64,000 nucleotides of DNA. It comes from Devosia chinhatensis. Lineage in GTDB: Bacteria; Pseudomonadota; Alphaproteobacteria; Rhizobiales; Devosiaceae. The stretch is taken from contig NZ_JZEY01000061.1 in the NCBI RefSeq assembly GCF_000969445.1, positions 372,001-436,000 of the forward strand. The letters are read 5' to 3'. Position 1 is the first letter of the stretch. The number at the start of each line of letters is the position of its first letter. Shown piece by piece: positions 46,396 through 57,012 of the stretch. The position numbers and the translations under genes were made by a program. The notes under the pieces are model-generated. The model was not told the DNA's origin and searched no databases. It saw nothing but the letters and a program-made list of their open reading frames with translations.

Positions 46396-46848
46396 ATGCA
46401 GACCTATGATTTTTCCCCCTTCTATCGTTCCACCGTCGGCTTCGACCGCTTGTTCAACCGCCTCGATTCCATGGTCGGTCAGGAAACCAAGACCTACCCG
46501 CCCTACAATATCGAGCGCACCGGTGATGATGCCTACCGCATCTCCATCGCCGTGGCCGGGTTCTCCAATGGCGATATCGCCGTGGAAACCAAGGAGAACA
46601 GTCTGGTCGTCAAAGGCGCGAAGCCTGCTGACGGCGCGGACAAGCGCGAATTCCTCCATCGCGGCATTGCCGAGCGCGCCTTCGAACTGCGCTTCCAGCT
46701 GGCCGATTATGTCGAGGTAACCGGCGCCAATCTCGAGAACGGCCTGCTCCATCTCGAACTCAAGCGCGAATTGCCCGAGAGCAAGAAGGCGCGGACCATT
46801 CAGATCAGTGGCGGCAGCGCGGTCCTCGAGGACAAGTCCGTCAACTAG
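46396..46848 (+). CDS. Small heat-shock protein Hsp20 (IbpA class)
   Basis: A 150-residue alpha-crystallin family holdase. It begins MQTYDFSPFYRSTVGFDRLF, the rhizobial class A/IbpA start, with a central alpha-crystallin domain (YNIERTGDDAYRISIAVAGF to FELRFQLADYVEVTGANLEN) and the conserved C-terminal turn GLLHLELKRELPESKKARTI. It binds unfolding proteins in the cytosol. It has a heat-shock promoter and a ROSE-like leader, and a strong terminator follows, so it is a single-gene heat-shock unit. Confidence 0.95.
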   Translation: MQTYDFSPFYRSTVGFDRLFNRLDSMVGQETKTYPPYNIERTGDDAYRISIAVAGFSNGDIAVETKENSLVVKGAKPADGADKREFLHRGIAERAFELRFQLADYVEVTGANLENGLLHLELKRELPESKKARTIQISGGSAVLEDKSVN

Positions 46849-46874
46849 GCCAGTTCCGACGTCCATCGGAAATG

Positions 46875-46908
46875 AAGGGCGCGATCCTTTAGGGGTCGCG
46901 CCCTTTCT
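46875..46908 (+). terminator. Terminator of hsp20
   Basis: AAGGGCGCGATCC pairs with GGGTCGCGCCCTT (13 positions including one G-T), followed by TCTCTG. It stands 27 bases after the stop codon. Confidence 0.85.
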
Positions 46909-47009
46909 CTGTTGCCGGCTTCGCCTCCTGCGGGGAACGACTCGGACATCTGGCAAGTTGAAGGAGCGAAAGCCGCAAGGCCGTGACTTTCCTCCAGCGT
47001 CAGGATGAC

Positions 47010-47489
47010 ATGCCCATGAAAACCCCCTCCATCGCCCTCAAGTCCAATGCTAAGTCTGCCGTGATCGACGTGCTCAATGCGCGCCTGGCCGATGCCATCG
47101 ACCTGGCCCTGATCACCAAGCAGGCGCACTGGAACCTCAAGGGTCCCAATTTCATCGCCGTGCACGAAATGCTCGACCCCATGCGCGCCGCCATCGACAA
47201 GCATGTCGATGTCATTGCCGAGCGCGTCGCCCAGCTCGACGGCATTGCCCTGGGCACCAGCCAGGTCGTCGCCAAGGCCTCGACGCTCGAGGCCTATCCG
47301 ACGGACATCCGCAAGGTTACCGACCACCTCGCCGCCCTGGCCGATCGCTATGCCACGCTCGCCAACCAGGTTCGCGAGGATATCGATACCACCGACGAGG
47401 CTGGCGACGCCGACAGCGCCGATATTCTTACCGCCTTCTCCCGCGAGTTGGACAAGGACCTCTGGTTCATCAAGTCGCATCTCGAATAG
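47010..47489 (+). CDS. dps: DNA-protecting ferritin-like protein Dps
   Basis: A 159-residue Dps subunit. The intersubunit ferroxidase site is visible in LITKQAHWNLKGPNFIAVHE (His, Trp, His) and DKHVDVIAERVAQLDGIALG (Asp, Glu). The C-terminal ITAFSRELDKDLWFIKSHLE-type helix fits the family (here ILTAFSRELDKDLWFIKSHL). It oxidises and stores iron with peroxide and protects DNA. The lysine-bearing N-terminus (MPMKTPSIALKSNAKS) is typical. The ATG at 47010 follows AGGATGAC; an in-frame ATG two codons later is possible. Confidence 0.93.
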   Translation: MPMKTPSIALKSNAKSAVIDVLNARLADAIDLALITKQAHWNLKGPNFIAVHEMLDPMRAAIDKHVDVIAERVAQLDGIALGTSQVVAKASTLEAYPTDIRKVTDHLAALADRYATLANQVREDIDTTDEAGDADSADILTAFSRELDKDLWFIKSHLE

Positions 47490-47514
47490 GACTTCTTGAC
47501 CCTTTGGTAACAAA

Positions 47515-47549
47515 AAGGGGCGTCTCGCGCAGGCGCCCCTTTCTTTTTG
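47515..47549 (+). terminator. Terminator of dps
   Basis: AAAGGGGCG pairs with CGCCCCTTT across an 11-base loop and runs into CTTTTTG. Located 26 bases after the dps stop. Confidence 0.9.
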
Positions 47550-48019
47550 CGGTCAAATCCTATACTTTCCTATAGGCAAACTTCCCCAAGTCCTATTTTT
47601 TGTGACCGCAAAGCGGCAAAATCGCTTGCCCGCAGTTTTGAATTATGCAAATGTGCCGTCGTTAGGGCAGTATATCTGTCCTATCTGACGCGTCGCCCCG
47701 CTCTCCGCGGCCAGCGCGCGCGCTGGTCCGGCTGGACCGCTAGTCGATAGCGGAAACGGACAGGCGGAGCTAACGACGGCAGGCTTGGCCCCCAAGACCC
47801 CGCCCGAGCTCGAATTATGAGCGGCCATTTGGATGCAGTGCCGCTCCCCATGCATGGCCACATTTGCTCATTCGAGCCGTACTGTGTAGTACGACCCGCC
47901 TGAACACTGTGCCCAAGAGGACAAGGATGCATCCAGCGGGCCGGACAACCGGCAACAACAGGATGCGCACGCGACAGCAATAGCCCCCAGCGGGCGCCGA
48001 ACAGAGATGAGGTTGAGCC
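47550..48019 (+). promoter_or_regulatory. Long structured leader region of gltB
   Basis: No gene is supported in these 470 bases. They hold many perfect inverted repeats: TGCGGTCA/TGACCGCA (47549 and 47603), the palindrome CCAGCGCGCGCGCTGG (47711-47726), GGTCC/GGACC (47725-47738), CCGCTA/TAGCGG (47737-47753), GAGCGGC/GCCGCTC (47819-47846), CCATGCATGG (47848-47857) and CGTACT/AGTACG (47878-47893). Neighbouring stems share bases, so alternative folds are likely. GAGGTTGAGCC precedes the gltB ATG. Confidence 0.5.
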
Positions 48020-51000
48020 ATGGCAAACGTACGGACCGGAATTCCCGCCCAGTCGAGCACTGCCAAAACCAAAACCTTGATCCTCGATGGCAAGCGCGTG
48101 GACGGACGTCCGGCGGCGCAGGGCCTCTACGACCCCGCCAATGAGCACGATGCCTGCGGCATCGGCATGATCGCCAACATCAAGAACAAGCCCAGCCACG
48201 AAGTGGTCGAGAAGGGTCTCGAAATCCTCGAGAACCTCGAACATCGCGGTGCCGTGGGTGCCGACCCGCTCATGGGTGATGGCGCCGGCATCCTGGTGCA
48301 GACCCCTCATGCCTTCATCCAGAAGGTCATGCCGTTCGCCCTGCCCGAAAAGCACCACTACGCCGTGGCGATGATCTTTTACCCCAATGTGGTGGCGTTG
48401 CGCGACCGCTGCGCCGACGTCGTGCGTCGCTGCCTGGCTGGCGAAGGTCTGACGCTTCTGGGTGAGCGCGTCGTGCCCACCGACAATTCCCGTCTCAGCG
48501 AAGGTGTCATCGCCACCCAGCCCATCATCGAACAGATGGTCGTGGCGCGCCCCGAGGGCCTGTCCCTCGACGAATTCGAGCGCAAGCTGCTCATCGTGCG
48601 CAAGGTGATTTCCAACACCGTCTACAAGGAAGTGCCTGAGAGCGACAGCGACAACGGCTTTTATGTCGTGTCCCTGTCCGCGCGGACCCTGGTCTATAAG
48701 GGCATGTTCTTGGCCGACCAGCTGGGCGCCTTTTATACCGACCTGCATGACGAGACCTTCGAAAGCGCCATTGCCCTCGTGCACCAGCGGTTCTCGACCA
48801 ATACCTTCCCGTCCTGGAAGCTGGCCCACCCCTATCGCATGACCACCCACAATGGTGAGATCAACACCATTCGCGGCAACGTCAACTGGATGGCGGCCCG
48901 CCAGGCCTCGGTTTCCTCGCCCAAGTTCGGCGACGACATCACCAAGATCTGGCCGATTTCCTATGAGGGCCAGTCCGACACCGCCTGTTTCGACAACGCG
49001 CTCGAATTCCTCGTGCGCGGCGGCTATTCGCTGCCGCACGCGGCCATGATGCTGATCCCCGAGGCCTGGGCGGGCAACCCGCTGATGGACGAGCAGCGCC
49101 GCGCCTTTTACGAATATCATGCCGCCCTGATGGAGCCCTGGGACGGTCCGGCCGCCATGTCGCTGTCCGATGGACGCTACGTCGTGGCGACGCTCGACCG
49201 CAATGGCCTGCGTCCGGCCCGCTATCTCGTCACCAAGGAAGGGCACGTCGTCCTCGCCTCTGAATCGGGCGTGCTCGATATTCCAGACGAGGATATCGTC
49301 GAGCGCTGGCGCCTGCAGCCGGGCAAGATGCTTTTGATCGACCTCGAGGAAGGCCGCATCATCTCCGACGACGAGATCAAGAAGCAGCTCGCCACCAGCA
49401 ATCCCTATGCCGAATGGCTCGCCCGCAGCCAGATCGTGCTCGAAGACCTGCCGGCTACCCAGCCCAAGGCCCCGACCAGCACCGATTCCCTGCTCGATCG
49501 CATGCAGGCCTTCGGCTACACCCAGGAAGACGTCAAGCTGCTCATGGCCCCGATGGCCACGACCGGTCAGGAAGCCGTGGGCTCGATGGGCACCGACACC
49601 CCGCTGTCGGCGCTCTCCAACAAGTCCAAGCTCCTTTATACCTATTTCAAGCAGAACTTCGCGCAGGTGACCAACCCGCCCATCGATCCGATCCGCGAGG
49701 AATCGGTGATGAGCCTGGTCTCCTTCATTGGCCCGCGCCCCAACATCTTCGATCTGGAAGGCGTCTCCCGCGAAAAGCGCCTTGAAGTGCGGCAGCCCAT
49801 TCTCACCAACGAGGATCTCGAAAAGATCCGCGACATCGGTGACATGGCCGACAACCAGTTCAAGACGCGCACGCTCGACATCACCTACCACGCCTCCCAA
49901 GGCGCGGCGGGGATGGAAAAGGCGCTGGCCGATCTCTGCGAGGTCGCCGAGGCGGCCGTGCGCGGCGAATACAACATCATCGTCCTTTCCGACCGGCTCC
50001 TGGCTGCCGATCGCATTGCCATCCCGGCCTTGCTGGCCACCGCCGCCGTGCACCACCACCTGATCCGCAAGGGTCTGCGCACCTCTTCCGGTCTCGTCGT
50101 CGAAACCGGCGAAGCCCGCGAAATGCACCATTTCGCCATGCTGGCCGGTTATGGCGCCGAGGCGATCAACCCCTATCTCGCCTTCGAGGCGCTGGCCGCT
50201 CTTCATGCCGAGGGCGAATATCCGCCCGAAGTCTCGGCCGAGGAAGTGGTCTACCGCTACATCAAGTCCGTGGGTAAGGGCTTGCTCAAGGTCATGTCCA
50301 AGATGGGCATCTCGACCTACCAGTCCTATTGCGGCGCCCAGATCTTCGACGCGGTCGGTCTCAATTCCGAGTTCGTCAAGAAGTACTTCTTCGGCACCGC
50401 CACCTCCATCGAGGGTGTCGGCCTTTCCGAAGTGGCAGAGGAAACCGTGCGCCGCCATGCCGAGGCCTTCGGTGACGACGTGGTGCTGCGCAAGGCGCTC
50501 GATGTCGGCGGCGAATATGCCTATCGCATCCGCGGTGAAAAGCATGCCTGGTCGCCCGACCTCGTGGCCGATCTGCAGCATGCCGTGCGCACCGCCGAAG
50601 AGGCGCCCGAAACCGCCCAGGCGCGCTATGACAGCTTCGCCAACCGCGCCAATACCGGCGAGAACGGCTACCTGGCCATTCGCCACCTCTTCGACATCCG
50701 CCCCGTCGGCCCGGCCGTCAGCCTGGATGAGGTCGAGCCGGCAGCCGAGATCGTCCGTCGTTTCGTCACCGGTGCGATGAGCTTTGGCTCGATCAGCCGC
50801 GAGGCCCATACCACGCTCGCCATCGCCATGAACCAGATTGGCGGCAAGTCCAATACCGGTGAAGGCGGCGAGGAGCCCGACCGCTACAAGCCCCTGCCCG
50901 ATGGCTCGCGCAATCCGCTGCGCAGCGCCATCAAGCAGGTCGCCTCCGGCCGCTTCGGCGTCACCACCGAATATCTGGTCAATTCCGACCAGATTCAGAT

Positions 51001-52753
51001 CAAGGTTGCCCAAGGTGCAAAGCCCGGCGAAGGCGGCCAGCTGCCGGGGCACAAGGTCGACTGGATCGTCGCCAAGACCCGTCACTCGACCCCCGGCGTG
51101 GGCCTCATCAGCCCGCCGCCGCACCACGACATCTATTCCATCGAAGATCTCGCTCAGCTGATCTACGACCTCAAGAATGTCAACGAGCAGGCCGATATCT
51201 CGGTCAAGCTGGTGTCCGAAGTCGGCGTGGGAACGGTGGCGGCAGGTGTTGCCAAGGCGCGTGCCGATCACATCACCATTTCCGGCTTCGACGGCGGAAC
51301 GGGTGCGTCGCCCCTGACCTCGCTCAAGCATGCCGGCGGCCCGTGGGAAATCGGCCTCGCCGAAACCCATCAGACCCTGGTGCTCAATCGCCTGCGCAGC
51401 CGCGTCAAGCTGCAGGTCGATGGCGGTCTCAAGACCGGTCGGGACGTGCTGATCGGCGCCCTCCTGGGTGCCGACGAGTTCGGCTTCTCCACCGCGCCGC
51501 TGATTGCGGCCGGCTGCATCATGATGCGCAAGTGTCACCTCAACACCTGCCCGGTTGGCGTCGCCACCCAAGACCCGGTGCTGCGCAAGCGCTTCAAGGG
51601 CACGCCCGAGCACGTCATCAACTACTTCTTCTACGTCGCCGAGGAATTGCGCGGCCTGATGGCCGGCCTGGGCGCCCGTACGCTCAACGAGCTGATTGGC
51701 CGTGCCGACCTGCTCGACCAGCGCCGCGCCGATGACCACTGGAAAACCCAGGGCATCGATCTCTCGAGGCTCTTCCACAAGCCCGATCCGATCGGGGGTG
51801 ACACGCTGTTCCATTCGGAAGTGCAGAACCACCACCTCGAATCCGTGCTCGACCGCAAGCTCATCGAGCTGGCCGCGCCCGCGCTCGAAAGCGGCACGCC
51901 GGTGCAGATCGACCTGCCCATCCGCAGCCGCGACCGTTCGGCCGGAGCCATGCTCTCGGGTGCTCTTGCCAGGAAATACGGCAATGAGGGGCTCAACGAG
52001 GACACGATTTCGATCACCCTGCGCGGCACGGCAGGCCAGGCCTTCGGCGCCTTCCTGGGCAAGGGCATTTCCATCGACATGATCGGTGACGCCAATGACT
52101 ATGTGGGCAAGGGTCTTTCCGGCGGCCGTATCGTGGTGCGGCCCTCCGACAAGGTCGGCATCGTGCCCGAGAAGTCCATCATCGTCGGCAATACCGTGCT
52201 CTATGGCGCCACGTCGGGCGAGTGCTATTTCCGCGGCATTGCCGGGGAGCGCTTCGCGGTGCGCAATTCGGGCGCCATTGCGGTGGTCGAGGGCACCGGC
52301 GATCACGGCTGCGAATACATGACCGGCGGTCTTGTCGTCGTCATCGGCCCCACCGGCCGGAACTTCGCGGCCGGCATGAGCGGCGGCGTCGCCTATGTGC
52401 TGGACGAGGACGAGAGCTTCCGCTCCCGCTGCAACCTCGCCATGGTCGATCTCGAGCCGGTTCAGGAAGAAGAAGACCTGATGCGCAAGATCCACCACCA
52501 TGGTGGCGACCTCGAATGGCATGGCCGCGTCGACATTTCCGGCGACATGACCAAGCACGACGACGAGCGCCTGCACCAGCTCATCTCCAACCATCTGCAC
52601 TATACCGGCTCCACCCGGGCCAAGCAGATCCTGGAAAACTGGGCCGAGATGCGCCCGAAATTCGTCAAGGTCATGCCGGTCGAATATCGCCGCGCCATCC
52701 TCGAGATGGAAAAGAAGCGCGCTTCGGGTGGCGCTCACGTGGCGGCCGAGTAA
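48020..52753 (+). CDS. gltB: Glutamate synthase (NADPH) large subunit
   Basis: A 1577-residue enzyme that transfers the amide of glutamine to 2-oxoglutarate. A propeptide of 45 residues precedes the N-terminal nucleophile cysteine ([13 protein letters not shown], Cys46). The glutaminase domain is followed by the central domain and the FMN domain ([20 protein letters not shown] and [20 protein letters not shown]). The 3Fe-4S cysteines lie in [15 protein letters not shown]. The C-terminal GXGXG beta-helix is present ([17 protein letters not shown] and [13 protein letters not shown]). Works with GltD 155 bases downstream. Complete and full length. Confidence 0.97.
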   Translation: MANVRTGIPAQSSTAKTKTLILDGKRVDGRPAAQGLYDPANEHDACGIGMIANIKNKPSHEVVEKGLEILENLEHRGAVGADPLMGDGAGILVQTPHAFIQKVMPFALPEKHHYAVAMIFYPNVVALRDRCADVVRRCLAGEGLTLLGERVVPTDNSRLSEGVIATQPIIEQMVVARPEGLSLDEFERKLLIVRKVISNTVYKEVPESDSDNGFYVVSLSARTLVYKGMFLADQLGAFYTDLHDETFESAIALVHQRFSTNTFPSWKLAHPYRMTTHNGEINTIRGNVNWMAARQASVSSPKFGDDITKIWPISYEGQSDTACFDNALEFLVRGGYSLPHAAMMLIPEAWAGNPLMDEQRRAFYEYHAALMEPWDGPAAMSLSDGRYVVATLDRNGLRPARYLVTKEGHVVLASESGVLDIPDEDIVERWRLQPGKMLLIDLEEGRIISDDEIKKQLATSNPYAEWLARSQIVLEDLPATQPKAPTSTDSLLDRMQAFGYTQEDVKLLMAPMATTGQEAVGSMGTDTPLSALSNKSKLLYTYFKQNFAQVTNPPIDPIREESVMSLVSFIGPRPNIFDLEGVSREKRLEVRQPILTNEDLEKIRDIGDMADNQFKTRTLDITYHASQGAAGMEKALADLCEVAEAAVRGEYNIIVLSDRLLAADRIAIPALLATAAVHHHLIRKGLRTSSGLVVETGEAREMHHFAMLAGYGAEAINPYLAFEALAALHAEGEYPPEVSAEEVVYRYIKSVGKGLLKVMSKMGISTYQSYCGAQIFDAVGLNSEFVKKYFFGTATSIEGVGLSEVAEETVRRHAEAFGDDVVLRKALDVGGEYAYRIRGEKHAWSPDLVADLQHAVRTAEEAPETAQARYDSFANRANTGENGYLAIRHLFDIRPVGPAVSLDEVEPAAEIVRRFVTGAMSFGSISREAHTTLAIAMNQIGGKSNTGEGGEEPDRYKPLPDGSRNPLRSAIKQVASGRFGVTTEYLVNSDQIQIKVAQGAKPGEGGQLPGHKVDWIVAKTRHSTPGVGLISPPPHHDIYSIEDLAQLIYDLKNVNEQADISVKLVSEVGVGTVAAGVAKARADHITISGFDGGTGASPLTSLKHAGGPWEIGLAETHQTLVLNRLRSRVKLQVDGGLKTGRDVLIGALLGADEFGFSTAPLIAAGCIMMRKCHLNTCPVGVATQDPVLRKRFKGTPEHVINYFFYVAEELRGLMAGLGARTLNELIGRADLLDQRRADDHWKTQGIDLSRLFHKPDPIGGDTLFHSEVQNHHLESVLDRKLIELAAPALESGTPVQIDLPIRSRDRSAGAMLSGALARKYGNEGLNEDTISITLRGTAGQAFGAFLGKGISIDMIGDANDYVGKGLSGGRIVVRPSDKVGIVPEKSIIVGNTVLYGATSGECYFRGIAGERFAVRNSGAIAVVEGTGDHGCEYMTGGLVVVIGPTGRNFAAGMSGGVAYVLDEDESFRSRCNLAMVDLEPVQEEEDLMRKIHHHGGDLEWHGRVDISGDMTKHDDERLHQLISNHLHYTGSTRAKQILENWAEMRPKFVKVMPVEYRRAILEMEKKRASGGAHVAAE

Positions 52754-52774
52754 GAACGGCTCCGAGCCAAACCA

Positions 52775-52860
52775 CCGGGTCATTCCCGCGTATGCGGGAA
52801 TCCCTGTCGCAGATGCCAGGCGTCAGACACCGATCCCCGCTTTTGCGGGGATGACCCCCA
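52775..52860. repeat. REP-like double palindrome, copy 2, between gltB and gltD
   Basis: Two hairpins face each other. CGGGTCATTCCCGCG-TATGCGGGAATCCCTGTC is followed at 52831-52858 by CGATCCCCGCTTTTGCGGGGATGACCCC in the opposite orientation. The first unit matches the copy at 15248. In the middle of an operon it may stabilise the upstream mRNA or lower downstream expression. Confidence 0.7.
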
Positions 52861-52908
52861 GAGTAAGTTGAAAGCGCAAAGCGCTGCACATGAGGTAGGG
52901 AAGAAGCC

Positions 52909-54336
52909 ATGGGTAAGGTCACAGGCTTTCTCGAAATCGACCGCGAAGAACCGCGCTACGAACCGGCTTCCGATCGCATCCGCCATTGGGGCGAATTCTC
53001 CATTCCGCTGAGCGAGAGCCGGGTCACCGACCAGGCGGCCCGCTGCATGGATTGCGGCATTCCCTTCTGTCACGGCGATACCGGTTGCCCGGTCCATAAC
53101 CAGATCCCCGATTGGAACGACCTGGTCTATGGCGGGGATTGGGAAGAGGCGGCGCGCAACCTGCACTCGACCAACAATTTCCCCGAATTTACCGGCCGCA
53201 TCTGCCCCGCCCCGTGCGAGGAAGCCTGTACGCTCAACCTCGAGGACACGCCCGTCGCCATCAAGACGGTCGAGCAGGCCATTGCCGACAAGGCCATCCG
53301 CGCCGGCTGGGTCAAGCCGCAGGTCCCGGCCCACAAGACCGGCAAGAAGGTCGCCGTGGTCGGTTCCGGCCCCGCCGGCATGGCCGCCGCCCAGCAGCTC
53401 GCCCGCGCCGGCCACGACGTCCACCTTTATGAGCGCGAGCCCAAGGCGGGCGGCCTCATGCGCTATGGCATTCCCGACTTCAAGATGGAAAAGGACCATA
53501 TCGACTTCCGCGTCTCCCAGATGGAAGCCGAAGGCGTCACCTTCCATTACGGCGTCAATGTCGGCGTTACCACCCCGCTTTCCGACCTGCAGCGCGACCA
53601 CGATGCGGTCCTGCTCGCCGGCGGCGCCGAAAAGCCGCGTGCGGTGGAGGTCGAAGGCAACCAGTTCGCCGGCGTCCACTATGCCATGCCCTTCCTCGTG
53701 CAGCAGAACCGTCGCGTCGGTGGCGAGGATGTCAGCAACGAATTCCAGCTCTCGGCTGCGGGCAAGCATGTCGTGGTCGTGGGCGGTGGCGATACCGCCT
53801 CGGACTGCGTCGGCACCTCGTTCCGCCAGGGCGCCATTGCCGTTACCCAGCTCGACGTCCGCCCCATGCCGCCCGAGCTCGAGAACAAGCTGACCAACTG
53901 GCCCAATTGGGCGGTCAAGATGCGCACCTCCTCGAGCCAGGCCGAAGGCGCCATCCGCGAATTCTCAGCCGGCACCATGAAGATCATCGGCAACGCCAAG
54001 GGTCACGTCACCGGCGTCGAATGCGCCCGTGTCGACCGCAAGCGCCAGCCCATTCCGGGCAGCGAATTCGTCATCAAGGCTGATCTCGTGCTCTTTGCCA
54101 TTGGCTTTGCCGGCCCGGTTCAGGACGGCATGCTGACCGAACTCGGCGCCGATCTCGACAAGCGCGGCAATCTCTTTGCCGATACGATGAGCTACAAGAC
54201 GTCCGTTCCCAAGGTCTATGCCGCCGGCGACATGCGCCGTGGCCAGTCCCTCGTCGTCTGGGCCATTCGCGAAGGCCGCCAGGCTGCCCGCTCCATCGAT
54301 TTCGATCTGATGGGCAAGACCGCCCTGCCCCGCTAG
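52909..54336 (+). CDS. gltD: Glutamate synthase (NADPH) small subunit
   Basis: A 475-residue flavoprotein that passes electrons from NADPH to GltB. The N-terminal 4Fe-4S cysteines lie in [20 protein letters not shown] and [12 protein letters not shown]. The FAD-binding fold is [20 protein letters not shown], the NADPH fold is [19 protein letters not shown] and the C-terminal FAD segment is [20 protein letters not shown]. Same strand as gltB, separated by the REP-like repeat. GAGGTAGGGAAGAAGCC lies before the ATG. Confidence 0.96.
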   Translation: MGKVTGFLEIDREEPRYEPASDRIRHWGEFSIPLSESRVTDQAARCMDCGIPFCHGDTGCPVHNQIPDWNDLVYGGDWEEAARNLHSTNNFPEFTGRICPAPCEEACTLNLEDTPVAIKTVEQAIADKAIRAGWVKPQVPAHKTGKKVAVVGSGPAGMAAAQQLARAGHDVHLYEREPKAGGLMRYGIPDFKMEKDHIDFRVSQMEAEGVTFHYGVNVGVTTPLSDLQRDHDAVLLAGGAEKPRAVEVEGNQFAGVHYAMPFLVQQNRRVGGEDVSNEFQLSAAGKHVVVVGGGDTASDCVGTSFRQGAIAVTQLDVRPMPPELENKLTNWPNWAVKMRTSSSQAEGAIREFSAGTMKIIGNAKGHVTGVECARVDRKRQPIPGSEFVIKADLVLFAIGFAGPVQDGMLTELGADLDKRGNLFADTMSYKTSVPKVYAAGDMRRGQSLVVWAIREGRQAARSIDFDLMGKTALPR

Positions 54337-54343
54337 GCCAGGC

Positions 54344-54372
54344 CGCCACCCGTTCCAGTCGGCCGGGTGGCG
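54344..54372. terminator. Hairpin between gltD and the DUF982 gene
   Basis: CGCCACCCG pairs with CGGGTGGCG (9 bp) with an 11-base loop between two convergent genes. The T-run is weak on both sides, so this is probably a shared terminator. Confidence 0.6.
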
Positions 54373-54382
54373 TCTTGCGCAC

Positions 54383-54625
54383 TTATTTGACGAAAATTCC
54401 GGCTTCCAGCGTTGCCTCGATGAAGGCCCAATAGGACGGGCCCGGGTCGTCGCCCTCCATCGCCGCCTTGCACAAGCCGCTGGCAATCTTGTGCTTGTCG
54501 CTGCGCTCGGCCGGCCAGTCGAGCAGCAATACATTGCGCGCCTGGGCCGGCGTGCGCACGATCACCTGCTCCCCTCCCAGCGAGATGATGACCGGATTGT
54601 CCCAGGTATGGATGGCATCGAGCAT
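54383..54625 (-). CDS. DUF982 domain protein
   Basis: An 80-residue protein. The domain start AIHTWDNPVIISLGGEQVIV, the ARNVLLLDWPAERSDKHKIA segment and the C-terminal SYWAFIEATLEAGIFVK match DUF982 proteins, which are common and mostly uncharacterised in Rhizobiales. The ATG at 54625 is preferred because GAGG lies before it; as in gapR, that GAGG is part of an upstream in-frame ATG (ATGAGGTTCGCCATG at 54637). Function unknown. Confidence 0.75.
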   Translation of the reverse strand: MLDAIHTWDNPVIISLGGEQVIVRTPAQARNVLLLDWPAERSDKHKIASGLCKAAMEGDDPGPSYWAFIEATLEAGIFVK

Positions 54626-54758
54626 GGCGAACCTCATTGTGTTTTTCGCCAACGGAGCCAGGCGCACGCCGGTTCCGCACAATGATCGGTGATGTTGCCC
54701 TTGTCCGGCCCGGCGATGAGTGCTTCAACAGCCCTGTCGATGCCCCGGAGAATCTCCC

Positions 54759-55301
54759 TTGTCCCAAGCGCCCTATGTCGTTGACCAATTGATCTCCGCC
54801 AAGGCCATTGCTGCCCGCGTCGAGGCGCTGGCCGCCGAGATCACCGAGAATTTCAGCGACACCGACAAGCTCGTCGTTGTCGGCCTCCTGCGCGGCTCGT
54901 TCATCTTCATTGCCGATCTGGTGCGCGAGATCGACCTGCCGGTGGAGGTGGATTTTCTCGAGGCCTCCTCCTATGGCGACGGCATGGAATCGAGCCGCGA
55001 AGTGCGCATCCTCAAGGACCTGCGCGGCGAGATCGCCGGCCGCGACGTACTGGTGGTCGAGGACATCATCGATACCGGCCACACCCTCAGCCACGTGCTG
55101 GAAATCCTGCGCACGCGCCATCCGCGCCGCATGGAAGTCTGCGCCCTGCTCAACAAGCCCTCGCGCCGCGAAGCCGAGGTGCCTGCCCGCTGGATCGGCT
55201 TCGACATTCCCGACGAATTCGTCGTCGGCTACGGCATCGACTATGCCCAGCGCAACCGCAACCTGCCCCATATCGGCAAGGTCAGGTTCACGCAGGAATA
55301 G
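54759..55301 (+). CDS. hpt: Hypoxanthine phosphoribosyltransferase
   Basis: A 180-residue purine-salvage enzyme that joins hypoxanthine or guanine to PRPP. The PRPP-binding motif is [20 protein letters not shown], the [20 protein letters not shown] segment and the flexible-loop [16 protein letters not shown] follow the family order, and the C-terminal [19 protein letters not shown] is diagnostic. The start is taken as a TTG at 54759 with GGAG at the correct spacing, giving the usual [16 protein letters not shown] start. It is convergent with the uxaA-like gene. Confidence 0.93.
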   Translation: MSQAPYVVDQLISAKAIAARVEALAAEITENFSDTDKLVVVGLLRGSFIFIADLVREIDLPVEVDFLEASSYGDGMESSREVRILKDLRGEIAGRDVLVVEDIIDTGHTLSHVLEILRTRHPRRMEVCALLNKPSRREAEVPARWIGFDIPDEFVVGYGIDYAQRNRNLPHIGKVRFTQE

Positions 55302-55339
55302 CCACCTTTCGGGTGAGGACCGGTGGGGCCGGAAAGGCT

Positions 55340-56893
55340 CTACATCACCGCGCCGACCTGCCAGGGCACGAATTCGTTGTCGCCATAGCCCAAGGCCTCG
55401 GACTTGGTCTTTTCGCCCGATGCCACGCGCAGCAGGAGATCGAAAATCTCCTGTCCCTTGTCCGCGATGGACACACCCTCGACGATATCGCCGCAATTGA
55501 TATCCATGTCGTCCTGCATGCGGCCATAGATATCCGAATTGGTCGCGAGCTTGATCGAGGGCACCGGCTTGCAGCCATAGGCCGAGCCGCGTCCGGTGGT
55601 GAAAGCCAGGATATTGGCGCCGCCCGCCACCTGTCCAGTGGCCGACACGGGATCGAAGCCCGGCGTGTCCATGAACACGAACCCCTTTTCGGTGACCTTT
55701 TCGGCATATTTATAGACCGCGTTGAGCGGGCTCGTGCCGCCCTTGGCTGCCGCGCCCAGCGACTTTTCGAGGATGGTGGTCAGTCCCCCGAGCTTGTTGC
55801 CCGGCGAGGGATTGTTGTTCATCTCCCCGCCATTGCGGCTCGTGTACTTTTCCCACCAATGGATGCGCTCGATCAGCTTCTCGCCGACATCGCGCGATGC
55901 GGCGCGCCGGGTCAAAAGGTGTTCGGCGCCATAGATTTCCGGTGTTTCCGACAGGATCGCCGTACCGCCATGGCGCACGAGCAGATCGGCCGCCACCCCC
56001 AATGCCGGATTGGCGGTGATCCCCGAATAGCCGTCCGAACCGCCGCATTGCAGCGCCAGCGTCAGGTGGCTCGCGTCAACCGTTTCGCGCCGCGCCTTGG
56101 CCGCCACCGGCAACATGGCCTTGATGCGCTCGACGCCCCAGTCGATCATCTTCTGCGTCCCGCCGATCTCCTGGATCGTCATGGTCTGGAAGGTATCGGT
56201 TTCCTCGAGATTATAGGCCTGCTTCATCCGGTCGATCTGGAAGCCCTCGCAGCCCAGGCCCACCAGCAGCGCCGCCCCTAGATTGGGGTTGGACGTGTAG
56301 CCCCATTGGGTCCGCCGGAAGATCTGGTAGCCCTCGCCCTGCAGGTCCATGGCGCAGCCGGTGCCGTGCACGAACGGGATGACGCCATCGATCTCGGGAT
56401 AATCCGCGAGAATACCGGAGCGGTTGATGGCTTCGGCCATGAACTTGGCCACGGTGGCAGAGCAGTTCACCGAGGTCAGGATGCCGATATAATTGCGCGT
56501 GCCCACATCGCCATTGGCGCGGCGATAGCCTTCGAACGTGGCTCTTTGCGCCACCGGCACGAAGTCGACCGGCAGGGCGCCTTCGGCAAAGGCATAATCA
56601 TGGGTCAGCGATCCGTCCGGCCCGCCCATGCCGCAATTGTGCTCGTGCACCCAGTCGCCCGGGGGAATGGCTTCCTTGGCAAAGCCGATGATCTGCCCGA
56701 ACTTGACCACCGCTTCCCCTGCCCCGATCCCTTTCGTGGCGAACTTGTGCCCGCGCGGCACCCGCCGGACGATGGCGACGTTCTGGGCGGTCTGCGTGCC
56801 GACCTCCAGGTTCGCCAGCGCGACGGCGATATTGTCGGCAGAATTGAGGACCAGCGTTTTGCCCTCTGGCGGGCGGGTCATGGTCTCGGTCAT
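55340..56893 (-). CDS. UxaA family sugar-acid dehydratase
   Basis: A 517-residue dehydratase of the altronate/galactarate type. The N-terminal SAF domain (residues 1 to about 115) has VPRGHKFATKGIGAGEAVVK and DWVHEHNC. The C-terminal catalytic domain contains GTRNYIGILTSVNCSATVAK, FVHGTGCAMDLQGEGYQIF and QCGGSDGYSGITANPALG with the conserved metal cysteines. It removes water from a sugar acid to give a 2-keto-3-deoxy acid. The substrate is uncertain: altronate, galactarate, or (from the FucU and FAH neighbours) a deoxyhexonate. It diverges from the GntR gene across a palindromic operator. Confidence 0.88.
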   Translation of the reverse strand: MTETMTRPPEGKTLVLNSADNIAVALANLEVGTQTAQNVAIVRRVPRGHKFATKGIGAGEAVVKFGQIIGFAKEAIPPGDWVHEHNCGMGGPDGSLTHDYAFAEGALPVDFVPVAQRATFEGYRRANGDVGTRNYIGILTSVNCSATVAKFMAEAINRSGILADYPEIDGVIPFVHGTGCAMDLQGEGYQIFRRTQWGYTSNPNLGAALLVGLGCEGFQIDRMKQAYNLEETDTFQTMTIQEIGGTQKMIDWGVERIKAMLPVAAKARRETVDASHLTLALQCGGSDGYSGITANPALGVAADLLVRHGGTAILSETPEIYGAEHLLTRRAASRDVGEKLIERIHWWEKYTSRNGGEMNNNPSPGNKLGGLTTILEKSLGAAAKGGTSPLNAVYKYAEKVTEKGFVFMDTPGFDPVSATGQVAGGANILAFTTGRGSAYGCKPVPSIKLATNSDIYGRMQDDMDINCGDIVEGVSIADKGQEIFDLLLRVASGEKTKSEALGYGDNEFVPWQVGAVM

Positions 56894-57012
56894 GGCAAGG
56901 GTCTTCCGGGGGGCCTCGGGAAAAATCGTGTGGTGCTTTGCTCTGCCTTGGTTTACCCCCGATACCAGGGGCATCAGGGGATCAGCAGCATTGTCTTTCA
57001 CCGCATCACTAA

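Noticed and set aside
47681..52783. A 1700-codon open frame on the minus strand across gltB
   Set aside because: It is an antisense shadow of a complete glutamate synthase in GC-rich DNA. Its translation is rich in His, Gly, Asp and Arg and shows no recognisable domain.
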